The translations under genes were made by a program, and so were the position numbers. The notes below the pieces were generated by a model. That model had not been told where the DNA came from, searched no databases, and saw only the letters and a program-made list of their open reading frames with translations. 27,322 nucleotides of DNA from Saprospiraceae bacterium (lineage in GTDB: Bacteria > Bacteroidota > Bacteroidia > Chitinophagales > Saprospiraceae). Shown here piece after piece: positions 8,361 through 15,388 of the stretch. Within the stretch, counting starts at the first letter, position 1, and every line of letters starts with the position of its first letter. The stretch is from NCBI GenBank assembly GCA_027031145.1, contig JALVEG010000345.1:1-27322 (forward strand), given 5' to 3'.

Positions 8361-9839
8361 ATGCATTATAAAGAAGGTAAAAATAGAAATGAGTTACTAA
8401 TGTTTCCCCAAATGGATTTTTGGGTTAGTAAAGATAATATAGTACGTTTAATAGATTTAGTAGTGGACAAGGTAGTAATGTCAAACCCGGATAAATTCAA
8501 ATGGAAAGGAAAAGAACAAAGAGGCAGAAAATCATATTCACCAAATACAATGTTAAAATTATTATTGTATTCATATTTGAACAGCCTGTCAGGAAGTCGA
8601 AAAATAGAAGGAGAGACATATCGAAACATTGAATTGATGTGGTTAATACAAGATTTGCATCCTGATCATTGGACAATATGTGAATATAGGCGAGATAATT
8701 CTGAACAAATAAAGTATATTACAATAGAATTCAGAAAATTTTTAAAATCAGAGAACTATATAGACGGCAAAGTACAGGCGACAGACGGAAGTAAATTTAA
8801 AGCATACGCATCACGAGATATGCTAACAGTAAAAAAGATAGAAAAGCGTTTAGAGAACATAGATAAGAAATTAGAAGAATATTTAGAGGAGTTTAAACGG
8901 GTAGATACATTAGAGGATTTAAAAGAGGAGATAAAAGAGGGATTTACAGACAGAAATGGGCCGGATATAAATATGGTATTAATAGATAAGATAGCAGATT
9001 TACAAGCACAAATAGAAAAGCTAAAAAAGCAAAAAGAACAAATAGAGAACTCGTCTAAGAAATATTTAGCGCCCAATGATCCGGATGCTAATATGATGAA
9101 AAGCAGAGATGGGTATATAGCGGGATATAATGGGCAAATAATAGTAGATAATAAAAATAAATTAATAACCTTATCAGAGATTACAACGCATGCTAATGAT
9201 AAAAAAGAACTAAAAAACAATGTAGAAACACAAAAGGAACAAATAGACCTTGAGCCAGAGATACTTGAAGCAGATACAGGATATGATAATCTTAAACAGA
9301 TACAAGAAATAGAAAAGAATACAAAAACAGAATGTTTTATACCGATTGGACAAAGTAAGACAGCGAAAAAGGATAAAAAAAATGAAATAGAATTTACCTA
9401 TAATAAAGAGAGAAATGAGTATACATGTACACAAGGTAAAACTCTGAAATTGCATACAAGAAATAAAAAATATGGAGATAATAAATATGATATATATAAA
9501 TGCAGGGAATGCCAAGGATGTCCAATACGAACTAAATGCACAACATCCAAAACAGGCAGAATGGTTCGCAGAAGTAAGAATCAGGAATGGATAGATGATT
9601 ATAAGGCTAAAATGAAATTAAACGGATCTAAAGAAAAGATAAAGGAACGTAAAACAATAGTAGAGCATCCATTTGGAACAATAAAAAGATGGATGGGGAA
9701 ATTTAATTTTTTGCTAACAGGGAAACATAAAGTTCAAATAGAATTTAATTTGTATGCGCTGGTATATAATATAAAAAGGATGGAAAAAATTGAAAATATG
9801 GCTGTATTATTGCAAAAAGTTGAAAATTATTCCTGGTAA
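8361..9839 (+). CDS. IS1182-family DDE transposase
   Basis: 492 residues, full length for the family. The N-terminal region (about 1-130) has the R-N-E-L-L-M-F-P-Q and R-K-I-E-G-E-T-Y-R-N-I-E-L-M-W-L patterns of the IS1182 DNA-binding and dimerisation part. The catalytic triad appears as D142 (A-T-D-G-S-K-F), D305 (E-A-D-T-G-Y-D) and E435 (V-E-H-P-F-G-T-I-K). A coiled-coil-like K/E-rich insertion spans about 155-235. Four cysteines in C-R-E-C-Q-G-C-P-I-R-T-K-C (381-393) form the family's likely metal-binding knuckle. The frame is uninterrupted and all catalytic residues are present, so the element may still be active. Confidence 0.9.
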   Translation: MHYKEGKNRNELLMFPQMDFWVSKDNIVRLIDLVVDKVVMSNPDKFKWKGKEQRGRKSYSPNTMLKLLLYSYLNSLSGSRKIEGETYRNIELMWLIQDLHPDHWTICEYRRDNSEQIKYITIEFRKFLKSENYIDGKVQATDGSKFKAYASRDMLTVKKIEKRLENIDKKLEEYLEEFKRVDTLEDLKEEIKEGFTDRNGPDINMVLIDKIADLQAQIEKLKKQKEQIENSSKKYLAPNDPDANMMKSRDGYIAGYNGQIIVDNKNKLITLSEITTHANDKKELKNNVETQKEQIDLEPEILEADTGYDNLKQIQEIEKNTKTECFIPIGQSKTAKKDKKNEIEFTYNKERNEYTCTQGKTLKLHTRNKKYGDNKYDIYKCRECQGCPIRTKCTTSKTGRMVRRSKNQEWIDDYKAKMKLNGSKEKIKERKTIVEHPFGTIKRWMGKFNFLLTGKHKVQIEFNLYALVYNIKRMEKIENMAVLLQKVENYSW

Positions 9840-10045
9840 AAGGGGAATATTTCTGTTTTTTTGTTCATTTCGATGTGTGACGAATATATGATTTGTGGGT
9901 TAATGATTTCATCGATTAATTTAAAAAAAAATGAAAAAAAATAATATTATTTTAATATTTTATTTTCACACAGTCTGTTTAGCTGACGGATTAAGTTAAA
10001 AAGAACATAACTCAAAAAGCGCATCCATATCCCTGTTTTGGTGGT

Positions 10046-10175
10046 ATTTTTGTGGCGAAGCAAACAAAAATAGTGACAAAATGAGAAGGTAGCAAAACTG
10101 TCTGAATTAGGATTTACTCCGTAGGATTTTTATCCAACGGGGTGTAGGATGAGAGAATTTTAGGATTATTTTTGG
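10046..10175. repeat. dispersed repeats between the IS and the dehydrogenase gene
   Basis: A hairpin ATTTTTGT (10046-10053) / ACAAAAAT (10064-10071) encloses GGCGAAGCAA, a common Bacteroidota intergenic motif. TGTCTGAATTAGGATTTA (10099-10116) is an exact copy of 7952-7969 and is again followed by several GTAGGAT / TTAGGAT strings up to about 10175. The two copies lie either side of the IS. The rest of 9990-10373 is AT-rich and I see no gene in it. Confidence 0.55.
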
Positions 10176-10313
10176 CACTGCTGCCCCCTAGATGAAACTA
10201 TTTTTCGCTTTGAGATTAAATGTTAATCCCAAATTAATTTGGTATAAGTATTGGTTGAAACCTTAGACCGATGATAAATAATTCTATATTTTTGAATATA
10301 TTATTTTGTAAAA

Positions 10314-10344
10314 TTGAAAAAGAAAAAATATTTGAATAAATTTG
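10314..10344 (+). promoter_or_regulatory. full Bacteroidota promoter for the acyl-CoA dehydrogenase
   Basis: TTG at 10314-10316, a 20-base spacer, then TAAATTTG at 10337-10344, an exact TAnnTTTG box. The ATG follows 29 bases later at 10374. With the tRNA promoter at 14850 this is one of the two best-formed promoters in the window. Confidence 0.7.
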
Positions 10345-10373
10345 TGCAATAATTTTAATGTAAACAAAATATT

Positions 10374-11558
10374 ATGGCAAAAACAGATATGTTTCAACCA
10401 CATGATTATTTGATGTTGGATGAATTAATTTCGGAAGAAAACAAATTGGCAAGAGATGCTATCAGGGATTGGGTAAAGCAGGAAGTTACTCCTATTATTG
10501 AGGAATCAGCTCAAAAACACGAAACCTCGATCAAAATATTAAAAGGATTGGGTGAAATAGGTGCTTACGGGCCTAATATTCCTATTGAATACGGTGGAGG
10601 CGGAATGGATGAAATAGGTTATGGAGTTATTATGCAGGAATTGGAAAGAGGAGATTCGGGAGTCAGATCTATGGCTTCTGTTCAGACTTCATTGGTAATG
10701 TATCCGATCAACAGATATGGTAGTGAAGAACAAAAGAAGAAATATTTACCTAAACTGGCAACAGGAGAATGGATCGGTTGTTTTGGATTGACAGAACCTG
10801 ATTATGGTTCCAATCCGGGGGGAATGGTTACAAATTTTGTTGATGACGGAGATCATGTTATTTTAAACGGAGCGAAAATGTGGATTACTAATTCTCCTTT
10901 GGCTGATGTTGGTGTTGTATGGGCTAAAGATGAAGAAGGTAAAGTCAGAGGTTTGATCGTTGAAAAAGGCATGAAAGGATATACAGCGCCGGAAATAGAA
11001 AATAAATGGTCATTGAGAACTTCTGCTACCGGAGAAATGATCTTTGAGGATGTTAGAGTTCCAAAAGAAAATATATTACCCGGAGTAGTTGGGCTGAGAG
11101 GACCTTTATCATGTTTGAATAAAGCAAGATACGGTATCGCCTGGGGTGCAGTTGGAGCAGCTATGGATTGTTATGATTCAGCATTGAGATATTCCAAAGA
11201 AAGAATACAGTTTGGTAAGCCAATAGGTCATTTTCAGCTTCAACAAAAGAAATTGGCTGAAATGATCACAGAGATCACAAAAGCACAGTTGCTGATATGG
11301 AGAGTAGGTACATTATTGGATGAAGGTAAAGCGACTCCGGCTCATATTTCCATGGCAAAAAGAAATAATGTAGAGATAGCACTGAAAATTGCACGTGAAT
11401 CAAGGCAGGTACTTGGAGCTATGGGTATTACAGGAGAATTTCCGATGATGAGACACATGATGAATCTGGAATCTGTGATTACTTATGAAGGAACCCATGA
11501 TGTTCATTTATTGATCACAGGGCATGATATTACAGGATTTAATGCATTTACTTGCTAG
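10374..11558 (+). CDS. gcdH: acyl-CoA dehydrogenase, probably glutaryl-CoA dehydrogenase
   Basis: 394 residues, normal length for this flavoprotein family. Glutaryl-CoA dehydrogenase oxidises and decarboxylates glutaryl-CoA to crotonyl-CoA in lysine and tryptophan breakdown, passing electrons to ETF. The match to GcdH rather than a short-chain dehydrogenase rests on V-R-S-M-A-S-V-Q-T-S-L-V-M (R98 corresponds by recall to the arginine that binds the substrate carboxylate), G-C-F-G-L-T-E-P-D-Y-G-S-N-P-G (135-149), W-I-T-N-S-P-L-A-D-V (170-179), A-R-Y-G-I-A-W-G-A-V-G-A-A (251-263) and Y-E-G-T-H-D (371-376), whose E372 would be the catalytic base. All looks intact. No ETF or pathway gene is adjacent, so it appears to be a single-gene unit bounded by its own promoter and terminator. 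Confidence 0.87.
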   Translation: MAKTDMFQPHDYLMLDELISEENKLARDAIRDWVKQEVTPIIEESAQKHETSIKILKGLGEIGAYGPNIPIEYGGGGMDEIGYGVIMQELERGDSGVRSMASVQTSLVMYPINRYGSEEQKKKYLPKLATGEWIGCFGLTEPDYGSNPGGMVTNFVDDGDHVILNGAKMWITNSPLADVGVVWAKDEEGKVRGLIVEKGMKGYTAPEIENKWSLRTSATGEMIFEDVRVPKENILPGVVGLRGPLSCLNKARYGIAWGAVGAAMDCYDSALRYSKERIQFGKPIGHFQLQQKKLAEMITEITKAQLLIWRVGTLLDEGKATPAHISMAKRNNVEIALKIARESRQVLGAMGITGEFPMMRHMMNLESVITYEGTHDVHLLITGHDITGFNAFTC

Positions 11559-11590
11559 ACAACAAGAATTTGGCATTTTGCAAGATAGAA

Positions 11591-11635
11591 GATTTGCCCT
11601 GTGAAACATCTTTATTTGATTTTACAGGGCAAATC
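11591..11635 (+). terminator. intrinsic terminator of the dehydrogenase gene
   Basis: GATTTGCCCTGT (11591-11602) and ACAGGGCAAATC (11624-11635) form 12 perfect pairs, extended by AAA/TTT with one mismatch. It begins 33 bases after the stop codon. The downstream tract (GTATTTGCACATTTTATTTT) is only moderately T-rich. Confidence 0.65.
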
Positions 11636-11760
11636 GTATTTGCACATTTTATTTTGTATTACCTTTTAAATGCAGGTACCGGCGGAAACGTGGTAGTCTC
11701 ATCTCGCTTATGAAAAGTTTTTTTATTCTTACTCCGAAAAAAATACTGTTTTATCCCCAT

Positions 11761-11820
11761 TTTACTTTTCTGTTACTTTCTGCCTCGACCCTACAGGGAG
11801 AAGTAACAAAAAAGAAAAAT
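11761..11820. repeat. GTTACTT / AAGTAAC interspersed hairpin
   Basis: TTTACTTTTCTGTTACTT (11761-11778) is nearly complementary to AAGTAACAAAAAAGAAAA (11801-11818). The loop contains CTGCCTCGACCCTACAGGGAG, itself with a CCCT/AGGG core. In reverse complement, the order CTCC, AGGG, GGCAGAAAG parallels the element at 6332-6409. Similar 'gttactttt...aaaagtaac' hairpins are common between Bacteroidota genes (recalled). The surrounding 11636-11893 gap has no gene that I can see. Confidence 0.55.
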
Positions 11821-11893
11821 TCCAATCCACCTTATATCAACCTGATAAGCGAACCTCTTTGACTTCGCTACCAAACTTCCAAAAGTAGTTTTA

Positions 11894-11911
11894 TGTCAAA
11901 TAAATTTGACA
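11894..11911 (-). terminator. palindrome TGTCAAATTTATTTGACA, second copy
   Basis: This is the exact reverse complement, on the + strand, of 8132-8149, so it faces its own neighbour gene (11940-13766, minus strand) in the same sense as the first copy faces 6433-7950. It begins 28 bases past the stop codon of the minus-strand gene. TTTGGTG (11935-11929) and TTTGGA precede it as at the other copy. Confidence 0.55.
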
Positions 11912-11939
11912 TTCCAAAGCTTTTTAATCACCAAAGGTA

Positions 11940-13766
11940 TTATCGATGGTGATCTATAACCACTTTTCCTCTTTTCAATAACTTATCCTGATCTAAAACA
12001 TTATAAATATATATACCACTTTGCAATTTCCTTACATCTATGCTATTCCAACCGTATTTTACTTTTTTATTAATAGCTTTTTTCCCTTGAACGCTATAAA
12101 TCACCATAAAGGCATTTTCCGGCAGATAATCACTAATGGTAAGCAACAAAATATCATCCACAGGATTGGGAAAAATATCAATGCTGAAATTTCTTGCCGG
12201 AACATCAGTAGCATCAGTCATCGCTATATTCAATGTCCTGCATGATTTGTCAGTAGATTTTTCATTGGATACGGTAAGACATACTTCATAAATTCCTTTT
12301 TCTGCGAAAATATGGCTTGGATTAATCTCCGTGCTTGTACTGCCATCTCCGAAGTCCCAATAATATTGCTCAGGCTCAAAATACGATAAGTCGGTAAACT
12401 GTACTGAAAGATAATCAAGGCTATCCTGTTCGTAAGCAAATTTTGACACAGGTATATTGTCAATACCTAATGTATCACAAACACTATCATCAATAGGTCC
12501 AAGACGAAAATTGGGATAGTTGGGAATAGTACGTGCTGTACCGACATTAGTTGGCAATTTGATAATATGTTGCTGTACTTCACAATCAATACCCCTATTA
12601 TCCGGTTTATTTATTCTATGTATATGAGTGGAATTGCCACTATTTGGAATAATATATATTTTTTTATCTTGTCCAAGTGCCATCCATGATAATGTAAATC
12701 TATTTCCAAATTCATTTTCCCAATCAAAATCCCTGTATGCAACTATGGTCTTTGAGCCAAAAAAATCACTCTCTTTTAAATCAAATTGGAATAAATAGCG
12801 ATCATTGCTGACATAAAGATACTCACTGTTTGGAGAAAAACACAATCCATCACCATAAATTGACAGCAAAGTATCCGCCCTTTCATTGGTCAACTCTCCT
12901 GTACATCTGTCAAAATCATATAATCTTAAATTGCCTTCACGAAGAATTGCATGTCCTCCCCAAAGTGCAAAATAACTACCATCTGGAGAAAATGATGCTT
13001 GCCCCAATTGACTTTTGGATATGCGATATGACTCAAATTCTTTTTTTCTTATTAAATTGATGCCGGATGGAGTAAGCAAATAAATATATATTTCATTTTT
13101 AAAAGTATTTGGTACAATCACCCACCAGTCCCTGCCATTAGCATGCTTACAAGCAGTAAGTTTTCCCCAGTCGGCTAATCTGTCAAACTCATCCTTCTGT
13201 TCAATCAAGTCAATATCTTTTTTTATCACTTTTCCCAATCCATTGTTTTTATTAATATCGATAATAGCATAGTAAACATGATTTATAAGGATATTGTGAA
13301 TATCAAAATCTTCATATAGCATAATGTATTCCCCGCTATGCCCCGGATAAGGCAGGGACAATGCACCCTGCCATATTCGCAAACCTTGATATGTTGTAGG
13401 ATAAATTGTATCTACAAATCTTTCCCAGAATTCTCCGTAAGCAATGCTATCTCCTCCTTCCATTACTTCATAATCTCTATTGTTGATAAACATACCATTG
13501 CTATAAAACAAAAGACTACCTGTACTATCGCACATACTTGTCATCTCTTCCTGAAAACTCATAAATTGTTCTCCATCTCTGTATATGCGTACCGGATTAT
13601 AGTTGAAATCAAAAAATATACACCCCATCAGACTATCAGGATCAGGTCTCTCCGGTGTGATAAAAGATGTATATCCCATCATCCATAGATTATCTTCGTT
13701 TTGAGCAGGAAGTTGCTTATAAACTAATGAGATTAAAACTATCAATATAAATATTTTTATTTTCAT
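11940..13766 (-). CDS. secreted propeller-like protein with PKD domain and T9SS sorting domain
   Basis: I start this at the ATG at 13766 (608 residues) because a signal peptide begins exactly there: M-K-I-K-I-F-I-L-I-V-L-I-S-L-V-Y-K-Q-L-P-A-Q. The frame remains open upstream to an ATG at 13943, but those 59 extra residues are a sorting-domain remnant that would bury the signal peptide. The body shares C-K-H-A-N-G-R-D-W-W (206-215), a Q-A-S-F-S-P-D-G blade and a D-F-D-R-C-T-G-E-L-T-N blade with the gene at 6433-7950, so the two are paralogues. A PKD domain (about 444-515, with W-D-F-G-D-G-S at 470-476) and then a type-A T9SS domain (about 528-608, F-P-N-P-V-D-D start) follow. It is predicted to be exported to the cell surface. 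The ligand or enzymatic role is unknown. Confidence 0.82.
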   Translation of the reverse strand: MKIKIFILIVLISLVYKQLPAQNEDNLWMMGYTSFITPERPDPDSLMGCIFFDFNYNPVRIYRDGEQFMSFQEEMTSMCDSTGSLLFYSNGMFINNRDYEVMEGGDSIAYGEFWERFVDTIYPTTYQGLRIWQGALSLPYPGHSGEYIMLYEDFDIHNILINHVYYAIIDINKNNGLGKVIKKDIDLIEQKDEFDRLADWGKLTACKHANGRDWWVIVPNTFKNEIYIYLLTPSGINLIRKKEFESYRISKSQLGQASFSPDGSYFALWGGHAILREGNLRLYDFDRCTGELTNERADTLLSIYGDGLCFSPNSEYLYVSNDRYLFQFDLKESDFFGSKTIVAYRDFDWENEFGNRFTLSWMALGQDKKIYIIPNSGNSTHIHRINKPDNRGIDCEVQQHIIKLPTNVGTARTIPNYPNFRLGPIDDSVCDTLGIDNIPVSKFAYEQDSLDYLSVQFTDLSYFEPEQYYWDFGDGSTSTEINPSHIFAEKGIYEVCLTVSNEKSTDKSCRTLNIAMTDATDVPARNFSIDIFPNPVDDILLLTISDYLPENAFMVIYSVQGKKAINKKVKYGWNSIDVRKLQSGIYIYNVLDQDKLLKRGKVVIDHHR

Positions 13767-13979
13767 AAATACTTTTTTATTTACTTTAGTTCCGTCATCT
13801 TTTAATATATTAACGAAATAAATACCTGATTGTAATTTTGAAACATCAACTTTTGCAAAAGAAGATTCCACTTTTTTATCAAATACTTTTTTCCCATCCG
13901 TATTGTATATTTCAACAATCATTGATTTAGTTTCGTTCTCCATATTGATAAATAATTCATCAGTTGCGGGATAGATTGT
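13767..13979 (-). pseudogene. orphan T9SS sorting domain fused in frame to the next gene's start
   Basis: Reading on the minus strand from 13979: T-I-Y-P-A-T-D-E-L-F-I-N, then M-E-N-E-T-K-S-M-I-V-E-I-Y-N, G-K-K-V-F-D, K-L-Q-S-G-I-Y-F-V and K-V-N-K-K-V-F, running without a stop into the signal peptide at 13766. This is a whole type-A T9SS sorting domain, with the usual I-Y-P-N-P-A-T-D-E start reduced to I-Y-P-A-T-D-E. An in-frame TAG at 14009-14007 closes the frame upstream and no passenger domain or signal peptide is present. The domain's own stop codon is missing: its expected K-K-V-F-x-K end coincides with the M-K of the next gene. It is best read as the leftover tail of a lost cargo gene. 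Confidence 0.75.
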
Positions 13980-14056
13980 ATTAATATTTATTGAACAAAG
14001 TTTATGCTAAAAGCTGATTAAAAATATTGGCAAAAAATATGGGACAGGAAGTTTGT

Positions 14057-14767
14057 TTATGTTTTATTGTGCATTTTCAACTTATGATACCATTCAATAT
14101 ATCCCAAAATAGCGAGGATCAGAAAAATGAAATACTGAATTCCTGTAAATCCATATCCTTTTACAAAATACAGTGGTACTGAAACTATATTTACACTAAT
14201 CCAAAAAATCCAGTTTTCGATTTTTTTATTCGCCATTAGCCACATTGCGACGAATGCTGCTCCTGTAGTAAAAGTATCCAAATATGGAGTTGCTTTTCTG
14301 AATTCCTGCAGATTGTTTGAAGTTAATTTTTCAATGGCATAGTTAACTGATTGGGAAAAATTCAGGTTATTTGGCATTACATTGTAGTGTCTATAAACAG
14401 CGATTACAAAAACGGAAGTGAAAACAAAAATTCCAAATGATTTCAGTTTATCAATAAAGTTTGTTCTTGATATTGAAATATGTTCGTTTTTCGTTTTATC
14501 AATAACTCTGCTCCACATATACCATCCATATATACTCATTATTGAATAATAAATATTTATGATCAGGTCACCGTAATAATTCCACTGAGATAGTAAATAG
14601 ACATATATTAAAGTACTTACCAGACCTGTAGGAAAAACTAATATATTTTCTTTTTTTGAAAACCAAACACTCAAAATACCCAAAAGTGCAGCGATGAGTT
14701 CCAGCCAGATCATATATGTTTCAGCTGTTTTGTAAGGGTCGGTTAAGAAATTGATTACTGTTTCCAT
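14057..14767 (-). CDS. pnuC: PnuC-family nicotinamide riboside transporter
   Basis: 236 residues from the ATG at 14767. Hydrophobic segments and family motifs identify PnuC: Y-G-D-L-I-I-N-I-Y-Y with G-W-Y-M-W (65-85), D-T-F-T-T-G-A-A-F-V-A-M-W-L-M-A (164-179), K-K-I-E-N-W (181-186), N-I-V-S-V-P-L-Y-F (193-201) and Y-F-I-F-L-I-L-A-I-L-G-Y-I-E-W (212-226). PnuC proteins carry nicotinamide riboside across the inner membrane for NAD salvage; uptake is pulled by phosphorylation inside. A hydrophilic insertion (about 126-163) precedes the D-T-F-T-T-G motif. A TTG at 14785 would add six residues but lies inside the -7 box, so the ATG is preferred. No NadR-like kinase or thiamin gene is adjacent, so a related vitamin (e.g. 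thiamin, the PnuT subgroup) cannot be fully excluded. Confidence 0.88.
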   Translation of the reverse strand: METVINFLTDPYKTAETYMIWLELIAALLGILSVWFSKKENILVFPTGLVSTLIYVYLLSQWNYYGDLIINIYYSIMSIYGWYMWSRVIDKTKNEHISISRTNFIDKLKSFGIFVFTSVFVIAVYRHYNVMPNNLNFSQSVNYAIEKLTSNNLQEFRKATPYLDTFTTGAAFVAMWLMANKKIENWIFWISVNIVSVPLYFVKGYGFTGIQYFIFLILAILGYIEWYHKLKMHNKT

Positions 14768-14782
14768 ATTTAAAAATAGGGA

Positions 14783-14790
14783 CAAAGATA
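14783..14790 (-). promoter_or_regulatory. -7 box of the pnuC gene
   Basis: On the minus strand 14790-14783 reads TATCTTTG, an exact TAnnTTTG box. A TTG lies 15 bases upstream, slightly closer than usual. The box ends 15 bases before the ATG at 14767, so the message would have a very short leader. This settles the start: the TTG at 14785 is part of the promoter. Confidence 0.6.
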
Positions 14791-14849
14791 TAAATAAACA
14801 GCTTTCAAATAAATTATCATCAAATTTAAAATATTTTAATTAAAAAAAT

Positions 14850-14880
14850 TTGATTAATTAATAAATAAGTTATAATTTTG
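14850..14880 (+). promoter_or_regulatory. promoter of the tRNA-Arg gene
   Basis: TTG at 14850-14852, a 20-base spacer, then TAATTTTG at 14873-14880 (TAnnTTTG). The tRNA begins 12 bases later at 14892. Spacing and both boxes are consensus. It diverges from the pnuC promoter across about 60 bases. Confidence 0.7.
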
Positions 14881-14891
14881 CGCTCCATTTT

Positions 14892-14968
14892 GGTTCCGTA
14901 GCTCAGCTGGATAGAGCATCAGATTTCTAATCTGACGGTCACAGGTTCGAATCCTGTCGGGATCACCA
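14892..14968 (+). tRNA. tRNA-Arg (anticodon TCT)
   Basis: The cloverleaf can be drawn. The acceptor stem pairs GGTTCCG with CGGGATC, including two G-U pairs, followed by discriminator A and an encoded CCA (14966-14968). The D-arm is GCTCAGCTGGATAGAGC. The anticodon stem TCAGA/TCTGA encloses the loop TTTCTAA with anticodon TCT. The T-arm is ACAGG-TTCGAAT-CCTGT. The anticodon reads AGA/AGG codons, which are common in these AT-rich genes. Confidence 0.95.
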
Positions 14969-14976
14969 GAGGATAA

Positions 14977-15007
14977 AAAGTCCAACGCAAAGCGTTGGGC
15001 TTTTTTT
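14977..15007 (+). terminator. intrinsic terminator after tRNA-Arg
   Basis: AAAG-T-CCAACGC and GCGTTGG-G-CTTT pair around an AAA loop and are followed by seven T residues (15001-15007). It starts nine bases after the tRNA's CCA end. This is a textbook rho-independent terminator. Confidence 0.85.
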
Positions 15008-15056
15008 ATTCCAAAATTTTTATCACAAGCTTGCTTGATGATAAAAATTTTGGAAT
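15008..15056. repeat. long palindrome directly after the tRNA terminator
   Basis: ATTCCAAAATTTTTATCA (15008-15025) and its exact complement (15039-15056) form 18 pairs. Inside them CAAGC/GCTTG adds five more around a TT loop, with one unpaired A. The right arm merges into the first 84-base tandem unit. Confidence 0.75.
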
Positions 15057-15388
15057 AAAAAAAGGAAAACACGTAAGTGTTTACTTTTTATTTCGACCTT
15101 GTATCCCCAAAGGATCATCGTAGATAATCCTGTCGGGAATAAAAAAAGGAAAACACGTAAGTGTTTACTTTTTATTTCGACCTTGTATCCCCAAAGGATC
15201 ATCGTAGATAATCCTGTCGGGAATAAAAAAAGGAAAACACGTAAGTGTTTACTTTTTATTTCGACCTTGTATCCCCAAAGGATCATCGTAGATAATCCTG
15301 TCGGGAATAAAAAAAGGAAAACACGGTAGTGTTTGCTTTTTATTTCGACCTTGTATCCCCAAAGGATCATCGTAGATAATCCTATCGG
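15053..15388. repeat. four tandem 84-base units
   Basis: Units begin at 15053, 15137, 15221 and 15305. Copies 1-3 are essentially identical; copy 4 differs at a few bases (CGGTAG for CGTAAG, TTGC for TTAC, CCTATCGG for CCTGTCGG). Each unit contains GGAAAACACGTAAGTGTTTA, whose AACAC/GTGTT arms are flanked by TCGGGAATAAAAA / TTTTTATTTCGA arms, giving one long hairpin. A second hairpin is AGGATCATC-GTA-GATAATCCT. The 13-mer AATCCTGTCGGGA in the unit is identical to the tRNA-Arg 3' region (14950-14962). The period of 84 equals 28 codons, so spurious frames stay open on both strands; I do not consider them genes. Confidence 0.9.

Larger units (their letters stand above)
8192..9989 (+). mobile_element. 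IS1182-family insertion sequence, apparently intact
   Basis: The terminal inverted repeats span 29 bases: left 8192-8220 and right 9961-9989 match at 26 of 29 positions, with the inner 17 (CAGACTGTGTGAAAATA) perfect. The element is about 1.8 kb and has one transposase gene. I could not fix a target-site duplication: the flanks share only ATT (8188-8190 and 9990-9992), with one extra G at the left. It has inserted among dispersed repeats between two genes and breaks no recognisable reading frame. Confidence 0.85.

Noticed and set aside
8756..9220. Long minus-strand frame inside the transposase
   Set aside because: It is a shadow of the A-rich transposase coding strand, lacks any family features, and the plus-strand frame carries the complete DDE motifs.
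12021..13688. Plus-strand frames within 12021-13688
   Set aside because: They overlap the minus-strand cargo gene, which has a signal peptide, PKD and sorting domains; the plus-strand peptides show no recognisable features.
13767..13943. ATG at 13943 as start of a 667-residue protein
   Set aside because: The first 59 residues are a sorting-domain remnant and the signal peptide begins at 13766; T9SS cargo needs its signal peptide at the N-terminus.
14768..14785. TTG at 14785 as the pnuC start
   Set aside because: It is part of the TATCTTTG -7 box and the ATG at 14767 fits the family's N-terminus.
14854..15072. Minus-strand frame across the tRNA, giving a D-R-I-R-T-C-D-R-Q-I-R-N peptide
   Set aside because: This is the well-known false protein produced by translating a tRNA antisense strand.
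15023..15370. Repetitive open frames on both strands (28-residue periodic peptides)
   Set aside because: They arise because 84 is a multiple of three and the unit lacks stops in those frames. There is no ribosome site or promoter, and both strands are open equally.
15053..15388. CRISPR-like array beside the tRNA
   Set aside because: The whole 84-base unit repeats head to tail with no unique spacers, and no cas gene is present, so it is a plain tandem repeat.
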